Positions 35,401-48,199 of a stretch of 64,000 bases of DNA are shown one piece after another. Under the pieces are notes generated by a model, which saw only the letters and a list, made by a program, of their open reading frames with translations, was not told the origin of the DNA and made no database searches. The first letter of the stretch is position 1. The number at the start of each line of letters is the position of its first letter. Source of the DNA: Ectocarpus siliculosus (taxonomy: Eukaryota > Sar > Phaeophyceae > Ectocarpales > Ectocarpaceae); the NCBI GenBank assembly GCA_000310025.1, contig FN649749.1, positions 1,779,763 through 1,843,762 of the forward strand. The letters are read 5' to 3'. The translations under genes and the position numbers were made by a program.

Positions 35401-38400
35401 TCCGAACATGGAGGTTGCAGAGACACCGGGGTGCAGCAGCAAGCGCATGGTAGCACATCATGGCGAAAAATATTCACATCCCCCGTGAGAATTTTTTGTG
35501 GGAAGACCAGGCGGGGTCACAAAGGACGAAGACCACGGAGCATTGCTTTCAACCGTCCTTCTGTTCCGCTCGTATTTCGCGGTTCTGCAAGAAGGGTTCA
35601 AGCCTTTCCCTTCCCTCATCAACCGAGAAGAAATTGCTTCGGAATGTGTCATATATCGAACAGTTAGAGTAAACAGTAGTCCTTCTGGTACCGGGTGGGA
35701 CGATTTACGGGCATCTCCCAAAACTCCCTGGTATCTAAGTTATGAATCCCATCAAGTCGATTATTGAATCACGTGTCGCCAACGATGTGGTTGCGAGTGC
35801 CGCACGATGAATCGTTCGGCGCTGCCGAAGAACGACACCCTGCGAGCGTCACGCTTCCATGACCTATCCAACTCTTTGTCCTTGTTCGGAAATACCTCTG
35901 ACATTCTTTCTACAATGTGGTGTGATGGCTTCTCATCCGTGTTTTGTGGATGCTATGGGGTAGCGGAGAGTCCTCAGTAGAGTCTGCCAGGTGCCTGCCA
36001 TAGTGGACAAGGATGGGGAATCCAAGTTGTTTCCCCCTCTGGATCGTGCCGGGGGCAGGCTCTGGTGCCATGAAGACTCTACATGCAAGATTTATGGCAC
36101 ATTGCGGCGCTGCGGAGTCATCACGCACAGTACCTATGTTCCACCTCGTACTTCCGCCCCACCCAGATTTTTGCAGACGGAGTTCAACATGGATCAGATG
36201 ATGCCGAAGGGTCGGGAGCACGAAGCGCCGGAAGTTTTGGCCGAGGACATCGATATCCGGGCCGCGGAAGCCTTGCACGGTGTCGTGGCGCACTTGGCGT
36301 CTGCGAGTGAAGAGGTGAGTAGGTGTGAATAAATGGCGGGGGTGTACTGGTTGGCACGAATGAACACCGTAAGATTTGAACAACACATCTCGCCTCCGTA
36401 CACTACCGGAACGGAAAGCGGGAGGGGGTGTATTCACGATCATGCATGCTGTAGAACAGGCAGCATTAGTAGCATCCCCGCACTGCCGGGACGACAAGTC
36501 TCACTACGTTTCACCAACGACAGTATCAAATGAATAGACAAAAATACAGTGGCGACAGCAGCAATCCTACCGGCGACCCAGCGACCGGGGTCGCTAATGC
36601 CATTGGTGGCCTCAAGGAGTACGACCGGAGGAACCCGGCCGACTTCGGAGAATGGATCAAGCAGCTTTGGGTCGTCTTAGGCGTTTTCCGTTCAGTCGGC
36701 ACCACCACGACCACCTTCGAACGCTATACGACGGCAAACGAACGTTTGTTCCTCAGCCAAACTTGCCAGTTGAGCTACCGGCAGCCCTTTAAATCCAGAA
36801 AACGAAGATGGCAGCGAGGTCAGCGGGGACGGACAAGCGGCATTCAAAGAGCTATACAACAGCAACAAGGTCACAGACAAAGTTACCCGCGCCACCATGG
36901 AGGAGACACTGGATACCCTGATGGAACCTGGGGAACACCCAGATGACGACTTCTGCTACCTGCCGAAAATATGGGGAAGTAGTTTCTGCCCGCTACTTGA
37001 AGGACATCTGCATCAATGGGTTTACAGACAACTAAAGGACGCCATGATGTTACCGGGACCCGGCGTTCGACATCCATCAAGTGCGTCGACCATGCGACAC
37101 ATGTTTCTTGAGTAAAGCTCAGTCAGACGCGTGGCTTCGCTATGAACCTCAGCCGAGAAGGGGGTGGGAACCGCCCTCAACATGTACCACGCCGAAGGGA
37201 ATGTCAGAAAAAATCTGCGCGAGAAGAAAGGGGGTGAATTTCTGCTCATTATCAGTATGGAAGGAAAGCAAGTCAGCGCCGAAGCCAGTAACATGGACAA
37301 GATCAAGGAGTTCTGTTTGTGGTACGTGGATATGAGTCCGATCTGTGCATCCTCTGTGGGGGATACGCGTATGGGAAGTATGGGTGTGATGGGTATGTAT
37401 GCGGTTGGGGTCCAAGTGCGGGGCCTCCGGGAGCACACGGCGGTGTGCTCCCGGCACTTGCCTGAGGGGCTTGCGTGTTGAATACCAGCTTGCCTGAGGG
37501 GCTTGCGTGACGGATATATATAATACATGTTCCTTTTTCATCTGCTGTTCCTGGGATATCATAGTCCCCAGTCTCAACACCACAGACCGCTGAGGGCGGC
37601 AGTGCACTAACACAAGCAGCAGCGGCGTCCCCGGTCGCCGCGTTGACGTTGGGTGTCCAGACGGCCGCAGCGGTGGCGGCGTCGACATCGGTGACGGGGG
37701 TAACGGCAGCGGCGACAGCAGCAGCGGCGTCCCCGGTCGCCGCGTTGGCGTCGGGTGTCCAGACGGCCGCAAGGGCGGCGACGAGGGGTTGGATGAAATC
37801 TGGAGTGGAGCCCCGACGCACCCTTTCGACCCCGAGAAGGCTGAGGGGGACGTGAGCAGCAGCAGCAGCAGCGGCAGCTGTAGAAACAGCGGCGAGGACA
37901 GTGGCGGCGATGGGGGCGGGGACGAGGGGTTGCATGAACCTGGAGTGGAGCCCCGACGCACCCTTTTGATCCCGGGAAGACTGAGGAGGAAGTGAGCTGC
38001 TGCAGCAGCAGCAGCAGCAGCAGCGAGGAAAGCGGCGGTGATGGGAACGGGGGTGAGGGGTTGGATGAAACCTGGAGTGGAGCCCCGACGCACCCCTTCG
38101 ACCCCGGTAAGACATCTTCGCGTGGCGCGAGGAGACGGGGGGCGGTACCAGGGCCTTCGATAGGGGCAGGAACGGGAGTGGCAGCTCCGGCGGCGGCAAC
38201 GGCGGCAACGGTGGCAGCCGCAGCCGCGACGGGAGTGGCGGCGTCGGCCAGAGCTCCGGCGGCGACACCGGCGGCAGCAGGAGCAGCGACGGGAGTGGTG
38301 GCTTCGGCCAGAGCTCCGACGGCAGCAGAAGACGGCAGCGGCGGTTTTGGCCAGAGCCCCGTCGGCGGCAGCGGCGACAACGGCGGCGGTGGTAGAGGCG

Positions 38401-41400
38401 GCAGCAGCGACGTTACCGGCAGCCGTGTTGGGCGCTGGAACTCATGACGGTCGTGGCGGCGGGGGAACGGCAACGGCGGCGATGGCAGCGGCGGCAGCAG
38501 CGGTGGCGCCCTCGAGTCGACCGCGAACGGGGAGGACACGGTGACAGCGACGACCTCACCTTGTTACAGCCAAGTGGGAAATCATGTGAAACGTTTACGA
38601 CTTATTTTGTGAGCAGGCATGGACGTTTTAGCTTCGCCATTTGGCTTCGTATTAATTTTTTTGTTCTGTTTTTCCCTTGCAAGCGCACCGTGCACTTTGA
38701 TGCAGAAAACACGTATGCCACGGCGTGTGCGATTTTTTTTTTTTTCTGTACTTGGTTTCATGATAATAAATGTACGCTGCGACAAAGATAAGCATTGCCA
38801 CAACCAGTGGAATAGGAAGCAGCACGTGTTTCTTTTTTTTTTTTTTTTCTTGGTTCTTCGTATATTTTCAGTCGCGTTTTACCTTGCAGCTGAATGCTTC
38901 ATATTATTTCCGTATTCTTTGGAGGGAGTACGTTCAGTCGCGTTTTTTATTTTAGTACACATGTTTTGCTGCTCTTGCATCGAAAATCATGGGGGGATGT
39001 CATGTATGACCATGATTCTAGAGGGCATGAACAGCAATCGAAATGGTTCGTTTTCTGGTCTTGTCTGTTTGTGTTTTAGGTGAACGGCAAAGCAGGGGGG
39101 ACGTTGACATCGAGATATTTGCTCGGGGTGAATTTTGGGAGCTGACAGGAGGGGGGCTGTTTGCGTGGATGCTTGCTTATATTTTCTGTCGTTTCTTGGA
39201 CAACAGCGACGGTACCGATTAGCGGGTGCGCGCTGTTTAGGATTTGGTCCTTGGACACTATATTCGAGGAAGGATTTGACATGTTTTGACGATTAATGGT
39301 TGGAGCCATTGTGCTTTCCGAATTATCGTTTTGATTGGTCAAGAAGTTGAGTTTTTGTTTTGTTTGAGGATCTGGTGCCAACTCTTTTGAATTTGTTTTT
39401 TCCAGAAATGTCCGTTTTCGTGCTGACGCTTTTCTGATGTAGCACAAATAATTGTTGAGGTCTTTTTCTGAGAATGATTCTTTTGTGTCAACGGTTTGAG
39501 ATTATTTCCAGAGACGAACGCGTTGGATTCGTGAATAACCTGATGGAGACGCTTTTTGTTGAATGCGTAGCCAGTTTTGTTGAATATGTTTTCTCAAGGG
39601 GTGTTTTTCTGTGTTGGCTGATTGCGCGTGAAGGGGTGCAAGATCGTACATCGTATCAAGTAGGGGGGCTGTTTGTGGTGTACTTGGATATGAGTCCGAT
39701 CTGTGCATCCTCTGTGGGGGATACGCGTATGGGAAGTATGGGTGTGATGGGTATGTATGCTGTTGTGGTCCAAGTGCGGGGCCTCCGGGTGAGCACACGG
39801 CGGTGTGCTCCCGGCACTTGCCTGAGGGGCTTGCGTGACGGATATATATAATACATGGTACTTTTTCATCTGCTGTTCCTGGGATAACATAGTCTCCAGT
39901 CTCAACACCACAGACCGCTGAGGGCGGCAGTGCACTAACAAGTTCGACGGAGGGTTTGTGTTCACCACCAACCGAATATCGGGGCATATGTTCACACCGG
40001 ACGCTCATCACACAACGCTGGCCGCGCTATGCTTCGAGAGTGGTGCATCCAACATATTTCTCGACCCCAATATCGCCCTAGGCCTTCAAGACGAGATGAA
40101 AACACCAGAGCCCAGACTTAAGCCCAGGTAAACGGCAGCTGATCACAGGTTATGCCGACCGGAACCGGCGTTGTCCATCACATTGTGAGATAGCAACAAG
40201 ATCAACTCCCGTGCACCTTGCAGCAAAGGTCCGGACGTTTAGCACAATTTGTTCTCGCCAACGAAGCAACTGGGAGACGGGGTTTAAAGGTCATCCTCGA
40301 GCCTGGGAAACCCCCTCGTTCACGTGGACGGGACCGTCATATCTCTCAACGAGGACAGGGAGGATCAAGGGATAAGCACCTGTGTGGCTCCACTGGGACG
40401 ACGTATCGAGCATATACGATGCGACGAGGGCAATTACACCGGGTTGAAAATCAAGGCTCTCTTGCTCCGACTCCGGCATCACTGCTTTGGAACACACCGC
40501 CACGTGCCACAACTGAACGGGGCATCAGAGAGACGTGCGGACCCTGGAGAAGGTCACAAGGTTCAGATGAAGAACTGGGAGTTTCCCCCTTACTGTGGGG
40601 CGACCTGTTCTTCACATCAACATGCCTATTCAACCGGTTACCTTATTAAGCGTCGGGAGGAAACACGCCCCGTATGAGATGTTTAACAAGGCGGCAGACA
40701 TGTTCGGATAGGGCAGTCTTCCACTACGAGACAATACACGAGCAAGGTGGATGGCAGGGCGTTTCGGCAAGAATCTGTGAGCTTAGCCAGGACGGAAAGC
40801 GTGCAGGATCTTCAACCTTCCAACGGAGCTGAGGTGGAAGCCGGAACGTCACATTCAGTGACACCACAGCGTTCTCTGCTATCGAGCGTCGCCACCGAGG
40901 ATTGCGGCTATGATGGAGGCATTTCTGATTCACATTAGCCCAACGCTGTAGACCGACTGCGAAATACACGTGATGCATTCGACGGATGGGAGTACCGCTA
41001 CATCACGGACCAACTCGCGAGCTCGAGCTTCCGCGTCAGGATATTCGGACCACGATACACAAACATGCAGTGCCAGAGAAACTGCTGTAGCGGGAATGAG
41101 CCCAATCTTCCACGGCGGAGGTGGAACCACCCATCGCCACCCCTGGTACCGGGGACCGCTCCGGACAAACCTGCGGTCCTACAATATGGAGTTTCGTCAT
41201 CCGGAGCAACATCCTCGGCCTCGGACGGGGTCGGGATTTTCAGCTCTGCGCCGATGAACGCGGACTGCATCGGACCCCTGAGCGTAGGAGCTGAAGCACA
41301 AGCACGCCTCTGCTCCTTTTGTTCACTCCTCGTCATGATCCAAACAATCAGGACTCGGTAGTCAGTCAGCAGCAACAAGTTGTGTATCTTCGTTCCGAGG

Positions 41401-44400
41401 CACACCGAGGTGCAACACTCCGTCGTGTATTGGTGCCTCTGCTGCTGTTGGCTGTGCGTCAGCCTGCAATATCTTTGTAGTACCTACAGCCGTTGCTGCC
41501 GCTACAAGGGTATCACCCTCTAACATGAAAACCTTTGTTGTTTGCATTCTGTTTCCATTTTTGTCGACAACATATACGACAGGAAGAAGAGGAGGACGGT
41601 CACGGTTTTGGCGATCACGAAGAGCCCGTTGGAGGAGCACAAGTCGCCCCATCGCCTGCCGCCGCTGCTTGCACTGCCGGCGCACCCCCGACCTCTGTAC
41701 CCCCTTCGTCCCGCGTCACCGTTCCCGCCCCTGACGAAAACGAGCCATCGTCATCGTGCTCGCCCGTGAACGGACACGAACGAGCAACACCAGACGACCG
41801 TGGACGCGGTGAACTCGGGAACGGCTTATCGATAGAGGTATCCACTGGTGCCCAAAGCTGTGCCAACGGCCACAATATAAGATGCGGCGCTGGAATCGAT
41901 TCTGGCAGCAGCATGGCCGGCGTCGCCGATGGTGACTTGGGAACTGCGGCGGGTGATATCGGGCTGTTTGCCTGCGAGGACGGAGACGACAGCGCTACGC
42001 ACGCTATCATCAAGGGATGCATGACGAGAAGCCCGGGTGACCACGACGTCGCTGGCTCCAGTAACCACACCCCAACGGGGTATCCGCTCCCACACGGGCC
42101 ATCGACCGTTCCTTTGTCGACATCGTCCACGCTGGTTTCGTCCGGAGCGTCATCGTCCGCCACGACGCGACCCGACTTCACGCGCGGTGGCCGGGACAGC
42201 CGGGCCTGCGGCATCGCGAGCAACAACGGAGGGAGGAAGGGCGGAAACGGGGGAGGGCAAGGCTTTCGCGGTGCCGGTGGCGGCGGCGACGTCGGCAGCG
42301 ACACGGGTCGCGACAAGACTCCGCTTCAGCGAGCCCTTCCGATATCGCCGTCCGGAATTCGAGCCATCCTGAAAGGGTTTTCGGTGCTGCCTTGGCAGTT
42401 CAGAGAACCGTCGCGAGACGGAAATCGATGGAACTTTTCCTCCGGTACCGCGGGGGCTAGCGCTGAGCCAACGGCCGCGGGGGCAGCGGGGGCAGCGGCG
42501 ACGGGAGATCACGCTCAGACTGCTGTTGCTGAAGGGCGTAACGGTGGAAGCGCAAGTGAAGCAGGCGGCGTCGCCAGCGCGTCCCCTCCGTCTCCCGTTC
42601 TCTCTACCTCCGCCTCCGCGCAAAGAAGCTCCCCGCGCAGCGGATTGATGGCGAACGTGGAAAATCTCGGCACTCCGCGGCTTGTACGTAGCAACTCCAT
42701 GACGGTGGTGAGCGACATCGAGGAGGGGAAAGGAAGATGGCTTCGACGAGGGAGCTCCGCCGTCACGGCCGCCGCCGAGGCGGGGGCGGGTCGCCGCGGT
42801 GGCAACGTCAGCGGGGAGGGCAGAAGGTGGAGCACGCCTAGAGAGTTTTTCGAAGGCGGGATTGAGTTGCTTGGCGGGGGCGGCGGGGGGTGGAAAGCCC
42901 AGGGTGGTCGCGGTCGTTCTGTGCGCGCACGGAGGGGGCGGTCGGCTTCTTTTGACCACGCCGCGATACTCGAGGCCAACGACGGGGAGGAGTCCGCGCG
43001 CTCGAGGCACGGGGAGGAGCGGGGTGCCTGGGGAGCACCGTGGCGGATGGGAGGGATAGGCAGTGGGCTACCGTCTGGAGGGCGAGGGGGCTGGCAAGGA
43101 GTTCCGGTGATTTAGTGTGCCTAGCGTCGTGTCAGGCACATGGGATTGAACACATTTGATAGCAGAGTATTGGGAGATTCAATCGTGAAGCTCTCTCTTT
43201 GGAATTGTTTTGCCCTTTTAGTTTCAGTTGTTGCCGGCACTGGCTGTGCAGCCGTCTCGTGTTGTCAGAAAGCGCGGCGGAATTCGTGACCTTGCAAGTT
43301 CTTCGTTGTTTCTTGAACGTACACCAGTTTCCGAGACGACCCTCGCCCTCTTGAAACGATATGCGACGCTTTGGCCAGAACTTGTTGGGTTCTCAAGTAC
43401 CATGGAGTACGTTTTTTGGCGCTCCTCGAAAAACTGATCTAGCTTCGAATATTACAACGACCAAAACGACGATCAGGGTGGATCGCCGAGCGTGATGGAA
43501 GGCCTGGGTCGGGAGTTTGTACGGCGAAAGGAAGACTTGGTACGAGGCACGGAGGCGGGTATTGACATGGCGAGGGAGGCGGCTAGGCGGGGGCTCGAGG
43601 CCGCTGACAATGCCGCCCACGTGGTGGGCATCAACCGCATCCCCATACTGAGGCAGTACCTGTGGGGGCAGGTGCACACTGGCTTCTGGAACTCCTACGA
43701 GGTATGCAGTTGTCACGAAAAGGGATGGCGTGGTCGTGGTTGGAAGGAGTAGTCTCCGTTGTAAGGAGATTGATTTTTGTTTTCTCGCCTTGTTGTCCGT
43801 GGTTCGTGCGATTTGCTCGCACAGTCCAAACACTATTTTTGAATGTGGCGGTTGAGGGCAATCGATAGAACGTACTGTGTGCCATTCTAGCTTCTACACT
43901 AAACCTCGAGGAATGTCCCGCCGCCTGTTCAAGTGGTTAAAATACGTTAATCAAGCGATTGCGCGGGAGGGTCAGGGGCGCTTCTCGAATTCGGCGAGCG
44001 AGCGCAAATCCCCCACGCTCTACTCCCGGCGGCTAGGGTGATCCGCATAGTAACAATCGTTCTGGTCGTTGGCCCTTGTTTCCAAATGCACGTCGGTGTA
44101 CCAGGCTGTGCGGGGAGAAGTTCACGCTTGCGTTCGTAAGACGGTTGTGGACTGGTTACTCAGCCAGGACAACCCTCCAGACATCAAGCTTTACGTTACG
44201 GGGCACTCCATGGGCGGCGCCTTGGCGACGCACTGTGCGATGGACCTCAAGGTACGGCATTCGGTTCCGTGTCTGAGACAAGTGTGGGGGGGTCCCCAGG
44301 CGCTCGAACGTCAACCAGGCACGTTTGTAGTGAACCACGCTTCGAACAGTCAAGGGTTTCGATGTAGTCTCGGATCTAAACAGGTGTCATGCATTGAAGA

Positions 44401-47400
44401 CGGTACAGCCCAGTTACAGACAAGAGACAAGCAGTTGCCCACTTGGTGCCCGGCGTTCAGCGTCGACGCACACGGAGTTGGCCTTCGCTGTGTGTGGTAC
44501 ATTGGCCACCAGCTGCTGTCAGGGAGATCGTCACGGCTAGACGCGAGAGCTAAGGCAGTGTTTGTGATGAGAGTCAGCCGCCTCACGCGAGTTCAAGCCA
44601 GAACATTTTTTTTTGTTTCGTCTTCGAATCCAACAAAGTATTGAGTAATGAGCATGCGAGACCCCACTGGTTCATGTTTAGTTGTTTTTCCTCGGAAATG
44701 GCGGTGAACGTTCACTAGCTTTACATAGCCGAACCTATTATGAATTTTGCCAGACAGCTTCGACCTATTCTCGACGGATTTACATAAGGAATATACCAAT
44801 TTATTTTCGTGTACCTTTTTCGGGTAAGTTAGCCTGTGACCACGGGAACCGACCGCGTCAAGTTTTTGACTAGTACGAACAGAAGAAGGTACTGGATAGA
44901 GAGAAAGGAACTATTTTAATGTGAAGACAACAACAACGTTGGAGTGACGTTTGACACAGAACATTGGTAAGCCCCCCTGCTGATTTCATTCAGGTATGCA
45001 AGCGACCGCCTGTGTACGGCGCACTAGCGTTGGCAAACATGGTAACTTTATGGTGTGCCAGCAGTTCAATACTAGAGTGTTCAGTGGTAAACACAACTCA
45101 CTGAAAAATCCTTCGATTTTGAGGCATCCTGGCTGAAGCACGCGTCGGTGAGCTTTTCCGATGTATTTGCAGTATCAAAAGGTGAGGGAGGGAGGGGGGA
45201 GCCTCTATCATTCGACACTCCCACCTGTTTTGCATTTTTTCTCGGTCTCAACTCCGTTGGTCTTCATGTGCATGTTTTCTTGCCCCCCCTCCGTTCGACC
45301 TGCTCCCTCTTCCCCGTCCTTGTTGTTTGGTCCCATCAGCTGCACACCATCGACAAGATCCAGGCCCGCCTAGGTAACTTCGTGCGAGTGCGGCGGACGT
45401 TGATGCAGAGAGTGATGGATTCGCTCCCCGGCCGCTTTCCGCAGCGCCGCGGCCGGCCGCATCACCATCAGCAGCGGCGGCAACAGCAACAGGCGCGTGA
45501 TGGTTCTATCGCTGGGGGGAAGGCGCACCACGAGATCGGTCCTGGTGGTGGCGGCAGAGGCGGGCGGACGGATAAGACGGCCCCCCAGAAAGATGGGTCT
45601 CGAGCACTGGGTTCACCGCCGCAACCTCCGCCATCACCACCATCGCCGCCATTACCCGGCAAGGGACACCCCAGCGTGGCAGCAGCGGCGAGTGCAGTGG
45701 CTGCTACGAGAGGAGGGGTGAAGGGCCACAGCACCCTGCAAGAGCTGGCGAGTAACCTTGGCAGGCGCTTTCAAAGGATAGGCGGGGCTTCGGCGGAAGT
45801 AGCAGGGGCCGCGGTTGGTGGCTACAGCGACGAAAACCATGGCGATGACTGCGCTAGTGCTTTCTCTGTCTCCTCTGGGAGAGAGAGCTGTGCACCCGAT
45901 GACATCGGTGGTGGCGACCAGCCCGCTGGAGACACCGCCTCCGGTGCTAGCGGTGGTGCTGGCGCCGTTGCCACCGAAAGCAGTCCTCCTGCGGTCTTCA
46001 CTCCGGCCTTGGCCGCTCCCCCTGGTTCTACCGTCCGGGCTCATGTTTTTTTCGCGGACGAGGTTGGCTGCCGAGAGTCGGACGGGGTCGTCGCCACAAC
46101 TCCCGAGCCCGCTGGTGTCGTCACCAAGGATGCCGCGGCTGTCGACGATGGTGCTTTGACTGCTGGTACATTGGACGGTGGGGAGAGAGGCGGTGTTGAT
46201 TCGAGTTGCGGCGCCGGCGGTGACGGCAACGACGGCGACGTCGGAGCTGCCGGGAGCGGCGGAGGCGGGCTGGGCGGCGGCACGAAGGTCCTCAGGAGGG
46301 TGGCCACGCACCTCACCACCGTCGCGAGCTCGCTCGATCCCCGGAACCTTATCAACAGTCCCGCACTGCGGCGCCCCTTTTGGGGTGGTGAGGAACAAGG
46401 CGCCGGTGACGTGGACAGGGATGGGAGCGGGGACGCGGAGGAAGTCTCGCGGGGTACGATCGAGCTGCACATGTTTTCGTTCGGGGCGCCCCGCGTGGGG
46501 AACTCTATTTACGCCGCCCGTTACAACGACGTGGTGCCTCACAGCTTCCGAGTGGTGGTCGACGGTGACCCAGTCCCTGTAAGTGTACACGCATGGATGC
46601 TGTCGGTAGAAACGTTGATTTCGTCTTGAGTGTTGGGCTTGTTGTCGGTGGTTGCTCCTACTGATACAGAAAACATACGGTGGCCGGCGGATGTTCCCGG
46701 TAAGGCTTGGCATTTCTTATTCGTCAGTAGGCGAGTCCATTGGCTCACCTCTGCTACTCCTGGCCTAGCGAGGCATTTTGTTCCCGCCTTGCACTTTGAT
46801 ACTGAACTTGCAAAACGACAATTCCGCTGGGTTGAAGACAACGGATCGCTCCGCTTACCCCCGTCCGACCTTAACACCTCGTCCCCCCTTACCATCTTCG
46901 CAGGGTGTGCCCAGCTGGTGGTACACACATGTGGGCACTAAGGTGTTGATAGACGGTCGCGGAAGGGGAAGCTTGATCATGGACCCGAGCTTCGTGGAAA
47001 AACGATTTTTCGTCAGGTCGAAGCGCTACGTGCTGTCCCACCTTACCGAGGCGTACCAGGCCGGCCTAAGGGGCAACCTGTTGCAGGTACCTTCCTCCCC
47101 TTCCCCAGCCCTTCACTCCTTCGTGTAACTCTTGGCGCTTTAAGGATGAAGAACTTTGTTTGACGTGTGCAGATTCGGACCTGCGTAGACCTGCGGAAAC
47201 GTCGACAACCGAGACTCTCCTTTCGTTTCACAGAGTTCCTGATGCAAAGGTCCCTAACCTCAAGAAGGTTCGAGGCTACCCGTCTCCTCGTACATGCGTG
47301 TGCACGAGCGGTGTAAGCAGGTCTGGGGCTTTGGGTTTGTGCGCTTTCCCGGCTCCCGTGGCCGCGCGTATTGAAGCTCGTCTATTTGTCGGTCGTCCCG

Positions 47401-48159
47401 CTGTTGGTACGCTCGACCTTCATGGTGTATCAGTGAACGACGAAAGTATCGAGAGCGGAACTCTTGTTGCACGGTTATGCCATGAGACTGGGATGCGCTT
47501 CTGATGCAACAAGACCCGCGTGGGCTTTCAATCCCCGCATTCACGTACCGGCATGGAAGACACCGGATCGGGCATTGCCGAAAGCCCGCTTGCTCTTGCT
47601 GCGGAGGGTTGGGACTGATCGCTTTTCCTTTGCAAGCGGCATGTACCCGCAAACCCTACTAGCGTGGATTGCCGCAACGCGGATCACACAAACTTTGACA
47701 GTACTGCACCGACTTGCCGCCAACTCCGCCTTCTCTCCCACCTCGCGCCCGAACCCAGGCGGTGCCTCCAAAATTCCAAGCAAGCATGCCAGCTCACTGG
47801 CCGTTTGGGATCAAGGCCGATAGCAGCAGCGACTCTTCGTCAGGCGACGACGACGACGACGACGAAGACGAGGACGAAGACAACGGCAGCACCGGGGCGA
47901 AGGAACGGAAGGAAGAGGTGGCGGACTTCGGGGAAGAAGCGGAGTTGGACACGGATAGCGGAGGTGAGGGAGCCTTACCCTCTTCCTCCATATCAGCGAG
48001 GCAAGACAGCATGGCTCAGCAGGCTGTGGACGCTCTCAACGAAGCGGACAGCCTCAATCGTGTGCAGTCGTTCCGGCTGGTCGCTAGGTCCGTCTCCGGC
48101 GCAACGTTGCGACCCGCGGCTCCTGCTCTTGCGACGGGTCCCGGTGCGGGTGGAGGCGA

Positions 48160-48199
<40 letters not shown>

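Larger units (their letters stand above)
37314..39940 (+). mobile_element. Nonautonomous LTR element, 2.6 kb, with AGTTC target duplication
   Basis: Direct repeats 37314-37612 and 39670-39940 begin TGTTTGTGG and end GCACTAACA, standard TG...CA LTR borders. AGTTC precedes the left LTR (37309-37313) and follows the right one (39941-39945), a 5-bp target duplication. AAGTAGGGGGGC directly before the right LTR fits a polypurine tract. The 2.06-kb interior has no gag or pol motif, so mobilisation in trans is inferred (LARD/TRIM-like). No primer-binding site was recognised. The strand is inferred from the polypurine tract and the TATA-like box. Confidence 0.9.
36530..40960 (+). pseudogene. Ty1/copia retrotransposon remnant (gag, PR, IN)
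   Basis: Blocks in order: a gag-like N-terminus (GGLKEYDRRNPADFGEWIKQ at about 36600) and MEETLDTLMEPGEHPDDDF (36897), the gag motif of A-x6-L-x-PG-x-DPDDF type. Next comes a protease-like region split by the LTR insertion: ISMEGKQVSAEASNMDKIKE up to 37313 continues at 39941 as FDGGFVFTTNRISGHMFTPD and LCFESGASNIFLDP (Glu where the catalytic Asp of DSGA is expected). Then integrase fragments (PQLNGASERR at about 40505; PYEMFNKAADMFG at about 40670) and RNVTFSDTT near 40840. Several stops and shifts occur and no reverse transcriptase was found before 41582. It is dead and truncated; its own LTRs were not located. Confidence 0.75.
36315..41582 (+). other. Intron 16 of lipase A, 5.3 kb, filled by nested retroelements
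   Basis: The homologous intron of copy B is only 767 bp (59930-60696). The excess is accounted for by a decayed copia element (36530-40960) and the LTR element inside it (37314-39940). From 40960 to 41582 no feature is recognised beyond the splice acceptor at 41581-41582. Confidence 0.8.

Noticed and set aside
37149-38539. Long Pro/Ser/Arg-rich minus-strand open frames
   Set aside because: They are antisense readings of the GGC/AGC minisatellites in the LTR element; triplet bias opens several frames at once and no motif is present.
45652-46713. 353-codon minus-strand open frame
   Set aside because: Antisense to lipase A exon 20, whose + strand frame has splice sites, phase agreement and a homologue in copy B.
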